A DNA stretch of 64,000 nt from Neckera pumila (lineage: Eukaryota > Streptophyta > Bryopsida > Hypnales > Neckeraceae). Every line of letters starts with the position of its first letter. Position 1 is the first letter of the stretch. The stretch is taken from contig OZ018416.1 of assembly GCA_963969595.1 (NCBI GenBank), positions 4,232,065 to 4,296,064 on the forward strand, in the 5' to 3' direction. The position numbers and the translations under genes are program-made. This document shows, piece after piece, positions 1 through 11,936 of this stretch. The notes below the pieces were generated by a model, which was not told the origin of the DNA, made no database searches, and saw only the letters and a list, made by a program, of their open reading frames with translations.

Positions 1-1669
1 AAGAACATTCTAGCTCACGTTGCTCCTATCAAACTTGTAAGATGATTATGCACGTTTCGCTGTTTGTCCACTTCACTTGACTTGATTTTTTCATGAAAAA
101 GTTGCTCATATTACTTTAGCTTGTTTTGATTTTATCTAGCCTCGAGCTGGAGAGCTGGTATAATGAAATCTGGGATTTATTGGTTGATTAATTTGAATTT
201 TGCTACATGAAGGTGCTTGTCCATGGATCAGCAGAAGCCACGGAGCATTTGAGGCAGCATTGTGTGAAAAATGTGTGTCGTGATGTGTATGCTCCTCGTA
301 TTGGTGAAACACAGGATGTAACCTCCGATTTGTGTGCCTATAAGGTAGTCAGTCTGCTTTGAAAATATTTGGTTGTTTATACTCGTAATTTAGTTGGCTG
401 GTGATTTTATTGTTTTGAATTGCAAGGCTGGTAATAACAATCTAAACGTGCAGCAATCTTGCAATTTAGTCGATTATCTAGTTTCTTTTGCTTTGAAATT
501 GCTGACTCTTTTGGTAGCGACGTGCAAGGAACCTTTGGATAGCTGTGGATGCCGCTGCTCATTCTTATTTAATACCTGATCTTTGCAGGTGCGCCTGACT
601 GAGCGCTTAATGAGTTCTGTGTTGTTTAGAAAGGTATGAGAACTGTTACCCTTAATCCCAACGCTTTTAGTTTCCAGAGTCGATCTTAAGAAATATATAT
701 GCCAGCAGATAAATATTTCAGGCCTACCAGTATGATGTAGATGTTTGCTTTCGGTTGCAACTTAAGTGTGATTATGATCTAATTCCAAAGGTAAACTTTG
801 AACTTCTTGGGACAAAATAGTTAGAGAATTGTACTTCAACCTACATTCAATTTGTAAAACTTGTATTGATTCAACCTGATTAGTCCAATCTAGTCTCGCT
901 TCTGAAGAGGGTGATCAATGCCAATATATATTAGAGGCATCCTTTCTTGGACATTTAATTAAGCGACGACTTTAATTTATCAAGCAAGTTGAGGATGGGA
1001 GGTTGAGTTCTTGACTGCTGTTAAACATCTGACTGCCGTTTTTGGTGACAGCTCGGAGACTATGAGGTGGCATGGGTAGACGGGGAAATCGGAAGTCAAG
1101 AGTCAGAAGGAATGCTTCCACTTCTCCCTTCAGAAACTCCCCCACCCCATAAGTCTGTTTTCGTCGGTGATTTGAGGCTTGCAGATTTCAAGCAACTTTT
1201 GGCGACTAAAGGCATTCAGGTTGATATTTTGTTTCTTTCTTTTGGTTTCCTTAATGGGTGCATGTCCGGGAAAGGGTTAACGTATTAAACCTGTACCCAT
1301 CATAATTGTGACATGATTGGTTTGCTTGCTCTACAGGCTGAATTTGCTGGTGGCGTACTACGATGTGGTGATGCTTTTGCAGTGAGAAAGGTGGGATTTT
1401 GCAACTCTTGACGCATTTCTTTGATTTTGATCGAATGGACCCTCACAGTTCTCATATCATAAGAATGTTATCTGCAGGAATGCAACCTATATCACTCGAT
1501 GTGTAGTAACTTGCGTATATAGAGGAAGTGATTATGGAAGTGGTTTGCTTATTAATCAGAGTTCTTCATGCAGAGTGGTGGAAGCCAGCAGTTGGTCATT
1601 GAGGGCCCATTGTCAGAAGAATACTATAAATTACGAGATCTTCTATATTCTCAGTTCTATATGCTATAG
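1..1669 (+). CDS. CPSF100: CPSF100 (cleavage and polyadenylation specificity factor subunit 2), 3' part
   Basis: Partial: the 5' part lies before base 1. Exons read as 1-36, 213-344, 589-633, 1052-1219, 1337-1390 and 1574-1669. All are multiples of three with GT-AG borders, and together they encode the last 176 residues. The translation starts KNILAHVAPIKL, then VLVHGSAEATEHLRQHC, and ends YYKLRDLLYSQFYML before a TAG. This is the RMMBL end and C-terminal domain of plant CPSF100. The family protein is the catalytically inactive metallo-beta-lactamase/beta-CASP partner of CPSF73 in the nuclear complex that cleaves pre-mRNA at poly(A) sites. Similarity to the plant protein is continuous across every junction, including VTSDLCAYK, GDYEVAWVD and VGDLRLADFKQLL. 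Nothing looks broken. Confidence 0.95.
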
Positions 1670-3047
1670 CAGCGTTTTCCTCATCAATTAAGGATTGATT
1701 CACTATGCGGGAGCAACCTGGCAAGAGGAATGTTCAACAAGAATTCAACGATCAGCAGCCACAATTGAGAAACCTCAATGCCTTTAGGAGAAGAGAATAC
1801 TTGAAGATATCCACCGGGGAGTAATGTTAGGGATTTACTAGGGAAGGCCTTTTCCTCTTCAGTGCTTCAATGCATGTTATGCTATCTGAGTTGTACACAA
1901 TGTTGGACTTCGGTTAGATAGTTCAAGATTGACATGCTCGAGTGCATAAACAAGTATCTTGAAGTGAATATTATGTCTGAAACTCATTCGAAACAAAGTG
2001 GACCATGAATGATGGTCGGCATCAGGCCCAGCATCGCTTTTGGGTGGCAGACTATGAAACCCATCTGAGTACTCTGGACTGACTTTTACAAAAATTACAT
2101 GATTCAAAATGGCACATACTTGCATATCACTTCTAGTTATGGAACTATTTATTGTCCTCTCTAGCCGCATTTGGGCACTAAAGTGTACTTAGTCTTCAGT
2201 TTGCATCATTACGTTCTTGTTGGATTGTAACTAAACTCACGAACCCTGAACCCAAATCCAATAACCATCTCCCAGCTATCCGCTTATGTACTCAATTCTG
2301 AAGCGCATCGCTGCCATTCTTCTCGGACAATTTCATGGTGCACAATCCTGACTTTCCAGTTCTCATCACTGTGCGCCTCCGTAACGACAACATTCTCCAT
2401 TACGAACACTAATCAACTTAAACGCCGTCGGTTGGGTGAATCTCCGGATCTGGATACTGTTTTTCGAACAGCAGTTGACAAACGTTTGACGGAAAAGGAC
2501 ACTTCCAGACCCTTAAAAAATTGTGCAAATTCTTTCTTACTACAACTTGTAATAGTAAAAGCTTAGCACTTTCCACTCGAAGTTGATTCTTCGATACAAC
2601 TGCCTTTCAAAAAATAGACTCCACATGGTGTGCAAAACGAGATCTTGCGTAGACAATATGTGAACTGGACGACGCCGTTGTCAGTGGAAAAAATTGTGAA
2701 CGAGCTGTTCAAAGAATGGTATTATACTTGAGCTTGGCTCATACAGGCTAGGATGGTACCTCGAATTCATCTAAACCTCAGATCCTCGATCTCGCCCTTC
2801 TCCGATGTCCATGCTGGCACATTGAACTGGGCCCTGATCGATCTCGGAATCCGATCGACTATTTACAAATGGATGGGTATAGTAATCTATCGCAAACTGC
2901 AACGGCGCAAAAATCAATCAAGCTTCCGTGCAAGCAAGCAGCTTGACACTTCAACAAATTAACGCCATCCACTCTACCTGAACTAACATGGCACGATATA
3001 AATCCAACGTTTTGTAGGTCGATACAGTGCTAACTAGCTAAAGCCCC
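1670..3047. other. Intergenic: CPSF100 3' UTR and spacer before PAL
   Basis: CPSF100 (+) and PAL (-) converge here, so the stretch should hold both 3' UTRs. Short open frames occur at 1877-2170 (-) and 2753-2962 (+), but they resemble no known protein and lack plausible splice partners. I see no repeat or RNA gene. Confidence 0.6.
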
Positions 3048-5267
3048 TCAAAGCTGTTGGGGGAAGGGTCCTGGAGCGCCGTTCCAGCCTTCCACACAGC
3101 GCAGCAGCGGCTGGATGAGCAGACCCTCCGACATGGCCTCGAACACCTTCTGAATCTCCGTCCCGGGGGACACAGTGCGCAACCCCGAAAGTAGCTGCGT
3201 GCCCAGCTCCGCACGGACGAACTGGTACAGCGGGAACGTCCTGCACTCATGGATGCGGTTGGGCACCGCGGACAAACCTTTGCTGTCGTATGCGTCGCGC
3301 ACCGCGGGAACCACCGCGCGCAGACGCTCCTGCACTTCCGCCTCGAAGGCCGGGATCTGCTGAAACACCGCGCTCGATGCCTCCTTGGAAAGCTTCAGGG
3401 CGTGGCCGACCAGCACGGCGCGCAGCTTCTCCATGAGCGGGTATGTCTCCGAGGCCGCGTCGTCCACGTAGCTGAACACCGGCTGCCGCTCCACCACCAG
3501 CAGCAGATCCTTCTCGCAGAAGCGCGACGGAAGGAGGGTGCCATCTCGGCTCATGAACAACGTCTTCTTGGCCGCCTGCGCGACCACCTGCTTGACAGCG
3601 CTCTGCATGGTCTCCTCCACATGGCGCAGGTCGATGGCCTGGCACAGCCCTACCAGGAAGGTCGAGCTCATGAGCTTGAGGATCTCCACAGCTTCCTCGG
3701 TTTTGCGAGCCGACACCAAGCCGAGCGAGTTGACGTCCTGGTTGTGCTGCTCCGCGCTCTGCACGTGCGTGGTGACGGGGTTGGCCAGGTAGTTGAGCTC
3801 CGACAGATACGACGCCATGGCGATCTCCGCACCCTTCAACCCGTAGTCCAGGCTGGGGTTAGGGCCCCCGCTCAAGTTGGATGGCAGCCCGTTGTTGTAG
3901 TAGTCGTTGACCAACTCAGAGAACTGCGCGAACATGAGCTTGCCGATGGCGGCCACGGCCAGGCGCAGATTGTCCATGGAGACGCCAATGGGCGTGCCCT
4001 GGAAGTTGCCTCCGTGCAGCGCAATGCCCCTTGCGGCGTCGATGATGGGGTTGTCGTTCACGGAGTTGATCTCGCGCTCTATGGCGTGCGTGGCGGTGCG
4101 GATGACCTCGATCTGGGGGCCCAGCCACTGCGGGGAGGTGCGCAGTGCGTACCGGTCCTGCTTGGGCTTCTTCAGAGGGTCCGTCTCGTTCAGCTTGGCC
4201 GCGGCCTTCATGAAATCGCTGCCCTCCAGCAGCCACTCCATCACGGCGGCCGCCTCCATCTGGCCCGGGTGGTGCTTCAGCTTGTGCGTCAGCGGGTCGG
4301 CGAACTCGGGCTTGCCCTGCATCACTTCACAGAACAGCGCCGAAAGCACCTCCGCCAGTAGCGCCAGGAGGTTGGCGTCGAAGCACACGGTGGACGCCAA
4401 GGCCGAGCCCACTGCGGTGCCGTTCACCAGCGCCAGACCCTCCTTGGGCTGCAGCTCGAAGGGCTTCTCCACGCCGGCCATGCGCAGCGCCTCCAACGCG
4501 GACACCTCCCGCCCATCCTCGGTGACGGCCCTGGAATTGGGTCGGGCCGTGAGCAGACCCGCGATGTACGACAGGGGCACCAAGTCTCCGGAGGCCGTAA
4601 CGGTGCCTCGCAGCGGCAGCTTGGGCGTGACGTGTGCGTTGAGCAGCTTCTCCATGGCCTCGAGAATCTCCCAGCGGATGCCGGAGTAGCCCTGCATGAG
4701 TGTGTTGGTGCGCACCAGCATGGCAGCGCGCGTGGTGTCTGCGGGCAGGCTGTGGCCCTTCACCAGCACGCCGGCGTTGAGGAAGCGGATGAGTTCTCGC
4801 TGGAGCTCCACGCCCTGCTGCGTGCGTCGGTGCGAGGTGGCTCCGAATCCCGTGGTCACGCCGTAGATGTCTCCACCGTTCATGATTTTGTTGAGCACCC
4901 AGTCGGAGGACTCGTCGACGCGGGCCTTGGCGTTGGCGGCGTCCAGTACCACGTTCACGGCGGGTCTGCGCGCGACGGCGGTGACTTGGCCGACGGTGAG
5001 GTTCACGCCCTCGATGGCAACGTCCGCGGAGTCGAAGTAGGTGGCCACCATCTGCTTGATCTCGTCGAGGTGGTTTCCCTGCAGCTTGGCCGCAGTCTTG
5101 GCCCAGTTGAGAGGATCCGCGGAGACTCCTTCCATGGGTGCCGATCGCGGGTGTGCGGTGCCTTTGCAGTAGTTCAAGGCCTGCTGTTCCGCGAGCTTCT
5201 GCTTCTTCATGTACAGGGCGGCGGTGGTGTCGTCCATGGTGGTCGCCATCATGGCTGGTGGCGCCAT
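3048..5267 (-). CDS. PAL: Phenylalanine ammonia-lyase (intronless)
   Basis: A single 739-codon frame, near the usual plant PAL length of 700-740. It catalyses L-phenylalanine to trans-cinnamate plus ammonia, the entry step of phenylpropanoid synthesis, as a cytosolic homotetramer. Visible signatures: the Ala-Ser-Gly triad that cyclises to the MIO group at residues 225-227 ([17 protein letters not shown]), the catalytic Tyr at 135 in [12 protein letters not shown], and Phe162-Leu163 in RFLNAG. Phe rather than His at 162 predicts phenylalanine over tyrosine as substrate. The C-terminus ends in the family block GWNGAPGPF. The first ATG is taken as the start. Further Mets at residues 6, 7 and 11 are possible. 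Odd points: no intron, although seed-plant PALs usually have one, and GC-rich coding DNA inside AT-rich flanks. That composition also creates long meaningless antisense frames. Confidence 0.98.
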   Translation of the reverse strand: MAPPAMMATTMDDTTAALYMKKQKLAEQQALNYCKGTAHPRSAPMEGVSADPLNWAKTAAKLQGNHLDEIKQMVATYFDSADVAIEGVNLTVGQVTAVARRPAVNVVLDAANAKARVDESSDWVLNKIMNGGDIYGVTTGFGATSHRRTQQGVELQRELIRFLNAGVLVKGHSLPADTTRAAMLVRTNTLMQGYSGIRWEILEAMEKLLNAHVTPKLPLRGTVTASGDLVPLSYIAGLLTARPNSRAVTEDGREVSALEALRMAGVEKPFELQPKEGLALVNGTAVGSALASTVCFDANLLALLAEVLSALFCEVMQGKPEFADPLTHKLKHHPGQMEAAAVMEWLLEGSDFMKAAAKLNETDPLKKPKQDRYALRTSPQWLGPQIEVIRTATHAIEREINSVNDNPIIDAARGIALHGGNFQGTPIGVSMDNLRLAVAAIGKLMFAQFSELVNDYYNNGLPSNLSGGPNPSLDYGLKGAEIAMASYLSELNYLANPVTTHVQSAEQHNQDVNSLGLVSARKTEEAVEILKLMSSTFLVGLCQAIDLRHVEETMQSAVKQVVAQAAKKTLFMSRDGTLLPSRFCEKDLLLVVERQPVFSYVDDAASETYPLMEKLRAVLVGHALKLSKEASSAVFQQIPAFEAEVQERLRAVVPAVRDAYDSKGLSAVPNRIHECRTFPLYQFVRAELGTQLLSGLRTVSPGTEIQKVFEAMSEGLLIQPLLRCVEGWNGAPGPFPQQL

Positions 5268-5741
5268 CGAGTTAAATTAAAACCTTCGAAAATAATTTAT
5301 GCCCTGAATTAATGGAAGTGATCGATGTCGATCTGGCTGAATATGGCCGACCTGCTGCTTCGATACTGATCAAGTTTCTAGCTAGTGAATTGTAATCTAC
5401 GAAAAATTAATCGATCGAACTGGACTCGGTAACAGACGAATTCTGATTCTTGGAGTCCTTCAAACTGTGTTCTAGAATCTAGACGAATGGTGGCAATGGC
5501 GATCCTGTTCAGGTACGGTCAAGATGGCCTTGCGGATACTCTAGCTATGAACCTGTGTGAGGACCTCAAATCGCATAACTATGTAGCTGCACTGCCGAAG
5601 ATGAGAAACTCAGGTTCCAGATGGTTGTTCAGGAAGTCCTCTACGTACGTATTTCTAATTGACACGATCTCCAGAGGTCTGTGCTGAACACTAGTCAGGA
5701 GGCTGGAGCTGAGTTATGGAGCTTAGACTTCCAAGGTTGGC

Positions 5742-5749
5742 ATTTATAG
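5742..5749 (-). promoter_or_regulatory. Candidate TATA box of PAL
   Basis: Read on the minus strand this is CTATAAAT, about 475 bp upstream of the PAL ATG. It would place the transcription start near 5710 and give a 5' UTR of about 440 nt. The match to the plant TATA consensus is good. The start site is inferred. Confidence 0.5.
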
Positions 5750-5804
5750 TGGATGAGAAGCCCAGGATACTCTACAGTTCTCGAGTATTATTGGGTGCCT
5801 GCCT

Positions 5805-5920
5805 TTGACCAGAGGGAAGCTAACGGATCCACTCGCTCTCGCGTCGTGGAGTCCATGGTGACGTCACGTTCCCCTGTGGGGGCGAAGTCGGGGCTTTACG
5901 TTTTGACCTCCTCGTTGACC
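5805..5920. promoter_or_regulatory. PAL upstream cluster: TGACGTCA palindrome and three W-boxes
   Basis: The bZIP-type palindrome TGACGTCA lies at 5859-5866. TTGACC W-box cores (WRKY sites) lie at 5805-5810, 5903-5908 and 5915-5920. All are 55-180 bp upstream of the candidate PAL TATA box. Such sites are typical of stress-inducible phenylpropanoid promoters. Regulation here is inferred from motifs only. Confidence 0.45.
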
Positions 5921-7987
5921 CCAAACGCTTTGAAAAGGGGTTTGTCACTGTTGCCTTTGTGGTCTGAGGGACTGGAATACAGTCGTGACTCCTGCGATTT
6001 TGTTGAAATCTGAAAGAGCTGTTGAAACCAAAGTTGCTAAAGTTGGAGCTTTTTTGAGCTTGACCTCACTTGGGGATGTGCGTGGCCTTAATTGACTGGT
6101 GGATTCGGCTTCAATTCCTGGTACCTGAATGAAGCAGCCTTGAGGTTGTGGACGTTGCGGAATTCTTCTCAGTTTGTAGGACTTACTGTTGAAGTTAGGC
6201 TTTTCTGTTCTTTTGACGAATGTGATTTGACTTAAATGCAATTGCAACGCTTTCGGGACTGCTAAAGTTAGAGAGCCCTCATAACGGAAACAAATTTGAC
6301 GAAATTATCTTATATTCAGTAATTGCTGTGGAGTATCATGGCTTCGGGGGGAAGCGAAATACTGCCAGATTGCACCAGAAAAAAAATAATTTGGCCGAAA
6401 AAATGATGACTAACCGTGTAGTTCTTTGCCAGAAAACTTCAAATTAAAAACAATCTTGGAGGAAATTGCCAGATTGTGGATGAGAACATAATTATGGATA
6501 TGTGATATGTGCTAAGTAATGTGATATTTTCTATACAATGTGTGGATGAATGTCAAAATTTGGAGCACCACTATAGCATTTTATATCGCCACTTTATCAC
6601 TTCACAAAAAATGAAAAAAAAAGTCCTACTGTAGATGGTGTGCTACAACTATTTTCTTGTACTATATGCACCAATGGTTGAAGTTTGTGCAATGTCATGC
6701 ACACCTTATTTAGCGACTTAGAAGTATGGTCACATAGCGTGGTTAGGGTGACGGTAGCAAAGTGAATCTAGTCCATGTAAATGCACCTAAATTCACGCCT
6801 AATATACTAATATTATCGACCTTTGCAAGATCTCATTTGTCACACCATGTGTCGTCTAATTATGAAATTCAAATGAAATGAAGAATCAACTGTGACCTGA
6901 AAGAGGATGTCTTAGACAGACCAGGAAATCCACCCTACAGAAGATTTATAAGTTGGTTACAAGTGTTCCCAGTCGAGAATGTTATCGCGACCAAGGCACT
7001 GGCAGGATGGGAACTCGAAAATTACGATGGCGCAGCATTAATATGTCTTAAAAGGATGACAACAATGTGCTACTACATTGACTATATAACCAGAGGTGAG
7101 CTGGGAGATGGTCTGCTTTTGTGAAAGAGTACGAGTGAATCGTACCGGTACATGAAACTAACTATTTTCGTGTTTAGTCCAATTTATTCTTCTATACTAT
7201 TTCTGCATACGAAGATTGGCAGTTACTCTGCAAATCTGAGTGCTGCAAAAGAATGGTTCACAACCCCGATCAAGGGAAGCTCAACTACCAATACCATGAA
7301 GTCAATCCATGCCAGCAAGTTTGGTGCTCCAACAACAATGTCAGCTTAGTGGTGCAAAGTAAGGCACCCATCTCAAGCATTTCTCAGTTTTAAACGGAAT
7401 ACATTGGAATACGAACGCTGGTACACAAATACGGGAGCCAAGGATGATGAATGTTTCCGAATCCAGGTGAACAATCACAATTCGGCTGCTGAAGTGGTAA
7501 TGTCAATCCTCATCCATATATATTTCTAACAGATATCATTCTTCATGTAAGTGAATAAATTCGTCGAGACTGAGGGATACAGGTTCCCAATCCAGAGCAA
7601 CTACCTTGGCTTCCCCAAAGGTTAAAGACTTACACTATTTGCGGAAAAATGACCCTCATCATACATCTGAGAGAATTCACTCGACCTAATGAATGCAAAA
7701 GTAACTAAACGACTATTCACAGACCATACGTCCCTAATCATTATAGGAGGATATCTTTGAATCCTTTCACCTGTTTTCAAATCGAAGGCCGAGCACACAT
7801 GACTGCCGTGCACAATTAGCGCCTGCACTTTCCGGTGTGCGTTGCACCCATCCAAGATTGCAACTTCACACAGTGCCAAAGCACCTCAATATACAACTTG
7901 TTTCTGCAAAATACGGAACAAGCTGCAAGGATGTTTCATCTGCATTTGGCTATTCAATGGCCTCTCCCAACCGAACATCCACAATCT
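5921..7987. other. Intergenic between PAL and Msp1
   Basis: Spacer between the PAL promoter and the 3' side of the Msp1 gene (also minus strand). It holds one MITE relic, listed separately. The 3' UTR of Msp1 is probably within about 7600-7987. Short frames such as 7152-7349 (+) and 7622-7879 (-) match nothing I recognise. Confidence 0.5.
6350..6632. mobile_element. Degenerate hAT-type MITE (copy 1)
   Basis: About 280 bp closely similar, in the same orientation, to the intact element at 27670-27966. Shared landmarks include GCCAGATTGTGGATGA, TGTGATATTTTCTAT and TTTGGAGCACCACTA. The ends and target duplication have decayed. Family assignment rests on the better copy. Confidence 0.75.
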
Positions 7988-10389
7988 TCACCGACTGTTA
8001 TTAGCAGCACTGTTGGCAGCACTACTAGCAGCACCGAAGGCAGCCAGAAGTTTGACCAAGTCGGTCACTGACGTATCGACAGGCTCATCATCAGATCCCC
8101 CTGGAGCCCTACTATGCGATCCATCCATAGCACTCAACCGATTGTGCTGATACTCATAAGCGGCAGTCTTTGAAGTCCTTGCAGTCGACAGTACGCTCAG
8201 AAAATCAGATTGCTTGAGAGGCCGAGGATCCTTGGCTTCAGCAACGCCATCAGCGAGCACTCTCTCTTCATCCAACAGATCACGAATGGGCATGTAAGCC
8301 GCTTCTTTACACAATTCCGTCAAGTCCGACCCACTGTAACCCTCGGTTAACGCAGCAAGTTGGTCGATGTCTACACCGTCTTCGTGATTCTCATCCTTGA
8401 GAATAACTCTCAAAATGCTGCTGCGCTGTTTCCTGTCGGGCATGCCCACTTCAAACGCCCTAGGAAGACGCCTTAGAATTGCTTCATCGAGTTCCCAAGG
8501 CCGATTCGTCGCAGCCAAAACCATCACTCGGGCATTTTCTGAAAAACACATGAGCTGCGTTGAAACGATTGTGAAAGTGATAGTTCTGATCTGGTATTAT
8601 ATAACGCAAGTAATTACATTACTCGAAGAAACAGTGATCGCCAAGCTTCACAGGCTAAGAGAAGTGAGAATCTTACGATCTGTGGTAAATCCATCCCAAA
8701 GAGCCATAAACTCCGTCTTCATGTTTGTGAGGGCTTCATGCTCAGTCTGGCGACGCTGCCCTAAAAAGCTGTCAACCTCGTCAATGAATATGATCGAGGG
8801 CTGCAATTTGTAAGCTAACGTAAAAACTGCGGTAACTGCAAACCAAAGAACCAACGAAGTACTGTCAGTTAGGTTTCTCCAGTCTTCACATTCAAACATG
8901 AAGATAGAGTTGGAACAGATACAAAATGAAATCTATGGTAAACGGTCGTGAAAGCATTAACAAATCTTACAGCATCACCGACCCGTTCAAGAAGGTACAA
9001 TGCTACATCAAGAAACGTACCTAGTTTCTGAGCATCACCAAACCACTTGCTCATCAAATTTGCAATGCGGACATTGATAAAAACTGCACCCGACTCCTTC
9101 GCAATGGCCTTCGCCAGAAGTGTTTTTCCTGTGCCAGGTGGGCCGAATAGAAGAACACCCTTCTGTGGACGTAAAAGCTTACCGTGTGTAAAAAGGTCAG
9201 GCCGCTGCAGAGGTAGAATCACTAATTCATGAAGCGATTTCTTCACATATTCAAGCCCTCCAATGGAACTGAAAGTCACATCGATGTCTTCTGGGTTGAT
9301 AACATCACATGCTATCATGTCCTGAAAATCACAATCTCACCTTATTAAAAAGACTTGCTTCCAAGCCAACCCAAATAAACTCTCAAGTACTCCTGTTTTC
9401 TCATCCACAGGATACTCTTTTTAACAGACTCGGGATTGGCTGTTAATGATGTAAACCAAACCATAAATAAAATCCAAATCACCCTCCGCCTCCCAGACGT
9501 AGAGAACATGGTTCAGCAAAGCCCTACTAAGTCAGATAGAGTCACCCAGCACAGCGCCCCTAACTTCAAGCGTTCTGAGAAACTCCTTGTGCATATTCCC
9601 AATTTTCTGTAATCTACTGAGGCTAACTCTAATAAGCACAACGACCTAAGCACAAAAAACTGAGCACTTAGGCTCTCATCCACGAGGAAACACCAAAGGA
9701 AAACCCGCAGAAATGTCAATATCCTTATGTCAACATGACTAAGGTTGATAAATGGAAGTACTCAGATCAGCAGCGTTCCCAAGGAAGAACTTGCGGGTTG
9801 TCCTGCAAGAAATGGTATAACTCAACTAATAACCTCCGCTGCAGCGTATCCCTACTTGAGCGCCAACTCCGTAGGTGAAAAGAGAATTCTCTTAAAGTGA
9901 TTGCGATTAACCGAAACAGAAAGACTTCAAAACAAAGGAATTAGCCAATTAGAAACCCCAATAAGTGCACGATACCCGCAGCTAGAATCATGTGGCAGCT
10001 CTTCTTGCATAAACGAATCTTCAGTAAACCTAAAGCCCATACCAGAATTCGCTTCTTGAAAAAAAAAAAAAAAAAAAAAAAAAAAATTCAGTGAAACTCT
10101 GTCTTAACCTAATTATCAAAACTCCCTCTGACAGACGCTTCCAATCTTTCCACACGACTCTTTTTCTTGGAGATTCCTGCACTCGTACCTCATAACTATT
10201 GGTCTGAATCAGAGGACGCCCCAGTCGCTTGGCAATCTCCTTCTTCTGCTCCTGCGCTTTCTTGATTTGAGCTCGGTTCGGGTCCAGGTGACGTAGCCCG
10301 ACGAACAACACCAAGCAACTCAACGCCGCACTGACGGCATACAGAAACAATTCCTGCCCTACTGATGCCGCCCTCTGCCCCGCCCCCAT
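7988..10389 (-). CDS. MSP1: ATAD1/Msp1-like AAA ATPase (mitochondrial outer-membrane protein extractase)
   Basis: Four exons in transcript order: 10189-10389, 9021-9321, 8677-8835 and 7988-8538, encoding 403 residues. All introns are GT-AG, and phases match at every junction. The start is the ATG at 10389; the frame extends upstream only through a GTG. Residues about 13-33 form an N-terminal membrane anchor. Walker A GPPGTGKT is at 127-134, Walker B IIFIDE at 182-187, then ATNRP and the arginine-finger block RRLPR, followed by a C-terminal AAA lid. Msp1/ATAD1 proteins are single-pass hexameric ATPases that pull mislocalised tail-anchored proteins out of the mitochondrial outer membrane (also peroxisomes). 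The order TM, pore-loop KWFGDAQKL and QPSIIFIDEVDSF fits this family rather than spastin or katanin. The last about 60 residues are an Ala/Ser-rich tail of unknown role. Intron 1 (867 bp) carries a poly(A/T) tract. Confidence 0.93.
10060..10086. repeat. Poly(A) tract in Msp1 intron 1
   Basis: About 27 consecutive A on the + strand, lying as poly(T) in the transcript orientation of Msp1 intron 1. A simple repeat prone to length variation. Confidence 0.9.
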
Positions 10390-10501
10390 CCTGACAAACC
10401 CTACTACTGTACCGCTCCTCCTGCTCCTCACCACCTCTCACGCATTCGAAACAAAAGCCTCCGCTCCCTCCCAGTCGCACCTCCTGGGACCACCGACCCC
10501 G

Positions 10502-10510
10502 AAACCCTAA
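10502..10510 (+). promoter_or_regulatory. Telo-box upstream of Msp1
   Basis: AAACCCTAA on the strand opposite to the gene, about 115 bp upstream of the Msp1 ATG. Telo-boxes are frequent near the starts of plant genes for ribosomal and mitochondrial functions. A function here is inferred. Confidence 0.35.
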
Positions 10511-11107
10511 TCCCCTCCCCCAAGGACGACAAGAAATGGGCACCAAAGAATGGAGTCGCCACCAAATCACGTCGGGAAAATCGCAAATTAGCAAACAGTG
10601 ATTTACGAAACACAGCGAGGAAGCAAAGGCTTGCAACACGAAGCGGGCGGAGCCGCAATGAATCGGCGCTGCGACATCGGAGGTGATAAGCTTCACACAC
10701 GGTAAATCACAAGAACAACAGACTTTCAAGCTTGCAAATGGCTGAAATGAAAGCCAGGGGTAGATTTTGAATGGCTCTTGTGGTTCGCCATCCTGTTACA
10801 TTTCGAAAGGTTGGCGACTGCTTTTTCATCAAAGGCATTGGGAAAAAGAAAAAGAAATGAGCTTCTTTAATCCGTCTTTCCTATTTTTTTAATTTTAATC
10901 CTATCCTGGAAACTTAATTCAATTACACTAAAATTGGTAAATAGTGATGGCAACACTAATTGTCCCACCTAACACTAATTTTGATTTGCAAGGTTAGTGT
11001 TAGAACATTATTTATCCATTCCAACACTATTTTAGCTCTATAGTAAAATTTGGTCATTTCAACTTTTTTACAAGAGTGCATTTAGTGTTAGATAGGAAAT
11101 AATCCCT

Positions 11108-11240
11108 GAAATGTTGAAATAGACCACGAAATGCTGAAATAGACCATAAAATGTTGGAAAAGACCATGAAATGCTGAAATAGACCTTGAAATGCTAAAAA
11201 GACCATGAAATGCTGAAGTAGACCATGAAATGCTAAAAAG
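11108..11240. repeat. 20-bp tandem array inside the TA-flanked transposon
   Basis: About seven imperfect units of the type GAAATGCTGAAATAGACCAT, some one base shorter. Two of the later units lose the GAAAT stretch. Its role is unknown; it could be a transposase-binding array or simple slippage. Confidence 0.85.
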
Positions 11241-11499
11241 TTTCATAGTGTATGTATAAGTTGCTAAATATAGCAACAACCATAAACGTAACATAATAAT
11301 CCTAGTTGTAGGCCAGAAATTGGAAGAGACATATAGTAAAATATCAAAAAAGACTTTTAAACTGCCCTATTGAAATTGGACAGCTCTTGCCCTTGGAAAT
11401 ATTGCAAATGTTTTGCAATAATCTCTTGAAGATGTGAAAACAATTGCCTTGCACTCCAAGATCCATCAAGTCCTAATGTCAAGCCACAACGAATCATTG

Positions 11500-11553
11500 C
11501 ATAGGAGATGTTGTCAACATCCTATCCTAACATAGGAGATGTTGTCAACATCC
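11500..11553. repeat. 23-bp direct repeat, two copies
   Basis: The unit beginning CATAGGAGATGTTGTCAACA occurs at 11500-11522 and 11531-11553 with an 8-bp spacer. It lies just beyond the stop side of the DDE fragment. Confidence 0.85.
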
Positions 11554-11558
11554 ACCTC

Positions 11559-11936
11559 TCAATTAACATCTTCTACACTATCCACAACCAATTGTAGAAT
11601 AAAACATTTCTCCGGATTTGTCAACTTTCCTAACCATTGTCCATCAGCTTGAGGTGCATTTTGCCAAGCATTGAGTTGTATCAACTCAATTTTCTTGGCT
11701 TCCCACCACTTTGTCCATGCAATGAGGAATGTATCTGCTGGTTGGCAAAGGTGAGTAGAACATAAAGGTAGAAATTTAAAAACCGTAATTTTGGCAGCTA
11801 GGACAGCAGCCAATCTAAGGATCACAGTATGTCCGCTGCAATTATCAAGCCATATGATCTTCATGCATTGATGAAGATCGGCGTGATATGCACGAGGTTC
11901 CAAAAAAACTTGGGTAAGATGGTTTGGTCCATCCAA
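11559..11936 (-). pseudogene. DDE-superfamily transposase fragment (pogo/Tigger-like)
   Basis: A 125-residue frame containing IIWLDNCSGH, then TVFKFLPLCSTHLCQPADTF. This is the second catalytic Asp block plus the FLP...T..CQP..D block of the DDE_1 (pogo/Tigger/Jerky) family. The frame probably continues upstream without an ATG (…GWMDGP). The zinc-finger or CENP-B-type DNA-binding N-terminus and the first catalytic Asp are missing. A further frame at 12066-12437 (-) may be another piece, but I cannot place it. Treat it as a dead remnant in the element at 10926-12829. Confidence 0.72.

Noticed and set aside
3249..4361. 370-codon open frame on the + strand, plus frames at 3907-4689 and 4632-5312
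   Set aside because: Entirely antisense to the PAL coding sequence. Long antisense frames arise from its GC-rich third positions, and the translations show no domain.
10196..10729. Long minus frames overlapping Msp1 exon 1 and its upstream region
   Set aside because: Different frame from the recognisable Msp1 N-terminus. The true frame reaches upstream only by non-ATG codons.
11088..11294. Repetitive peptide frame (SAFHGLF repeats) on the minus strand
   Set aside because: It is the translation of the 20-bp tandem array in the transposon, not a protein.
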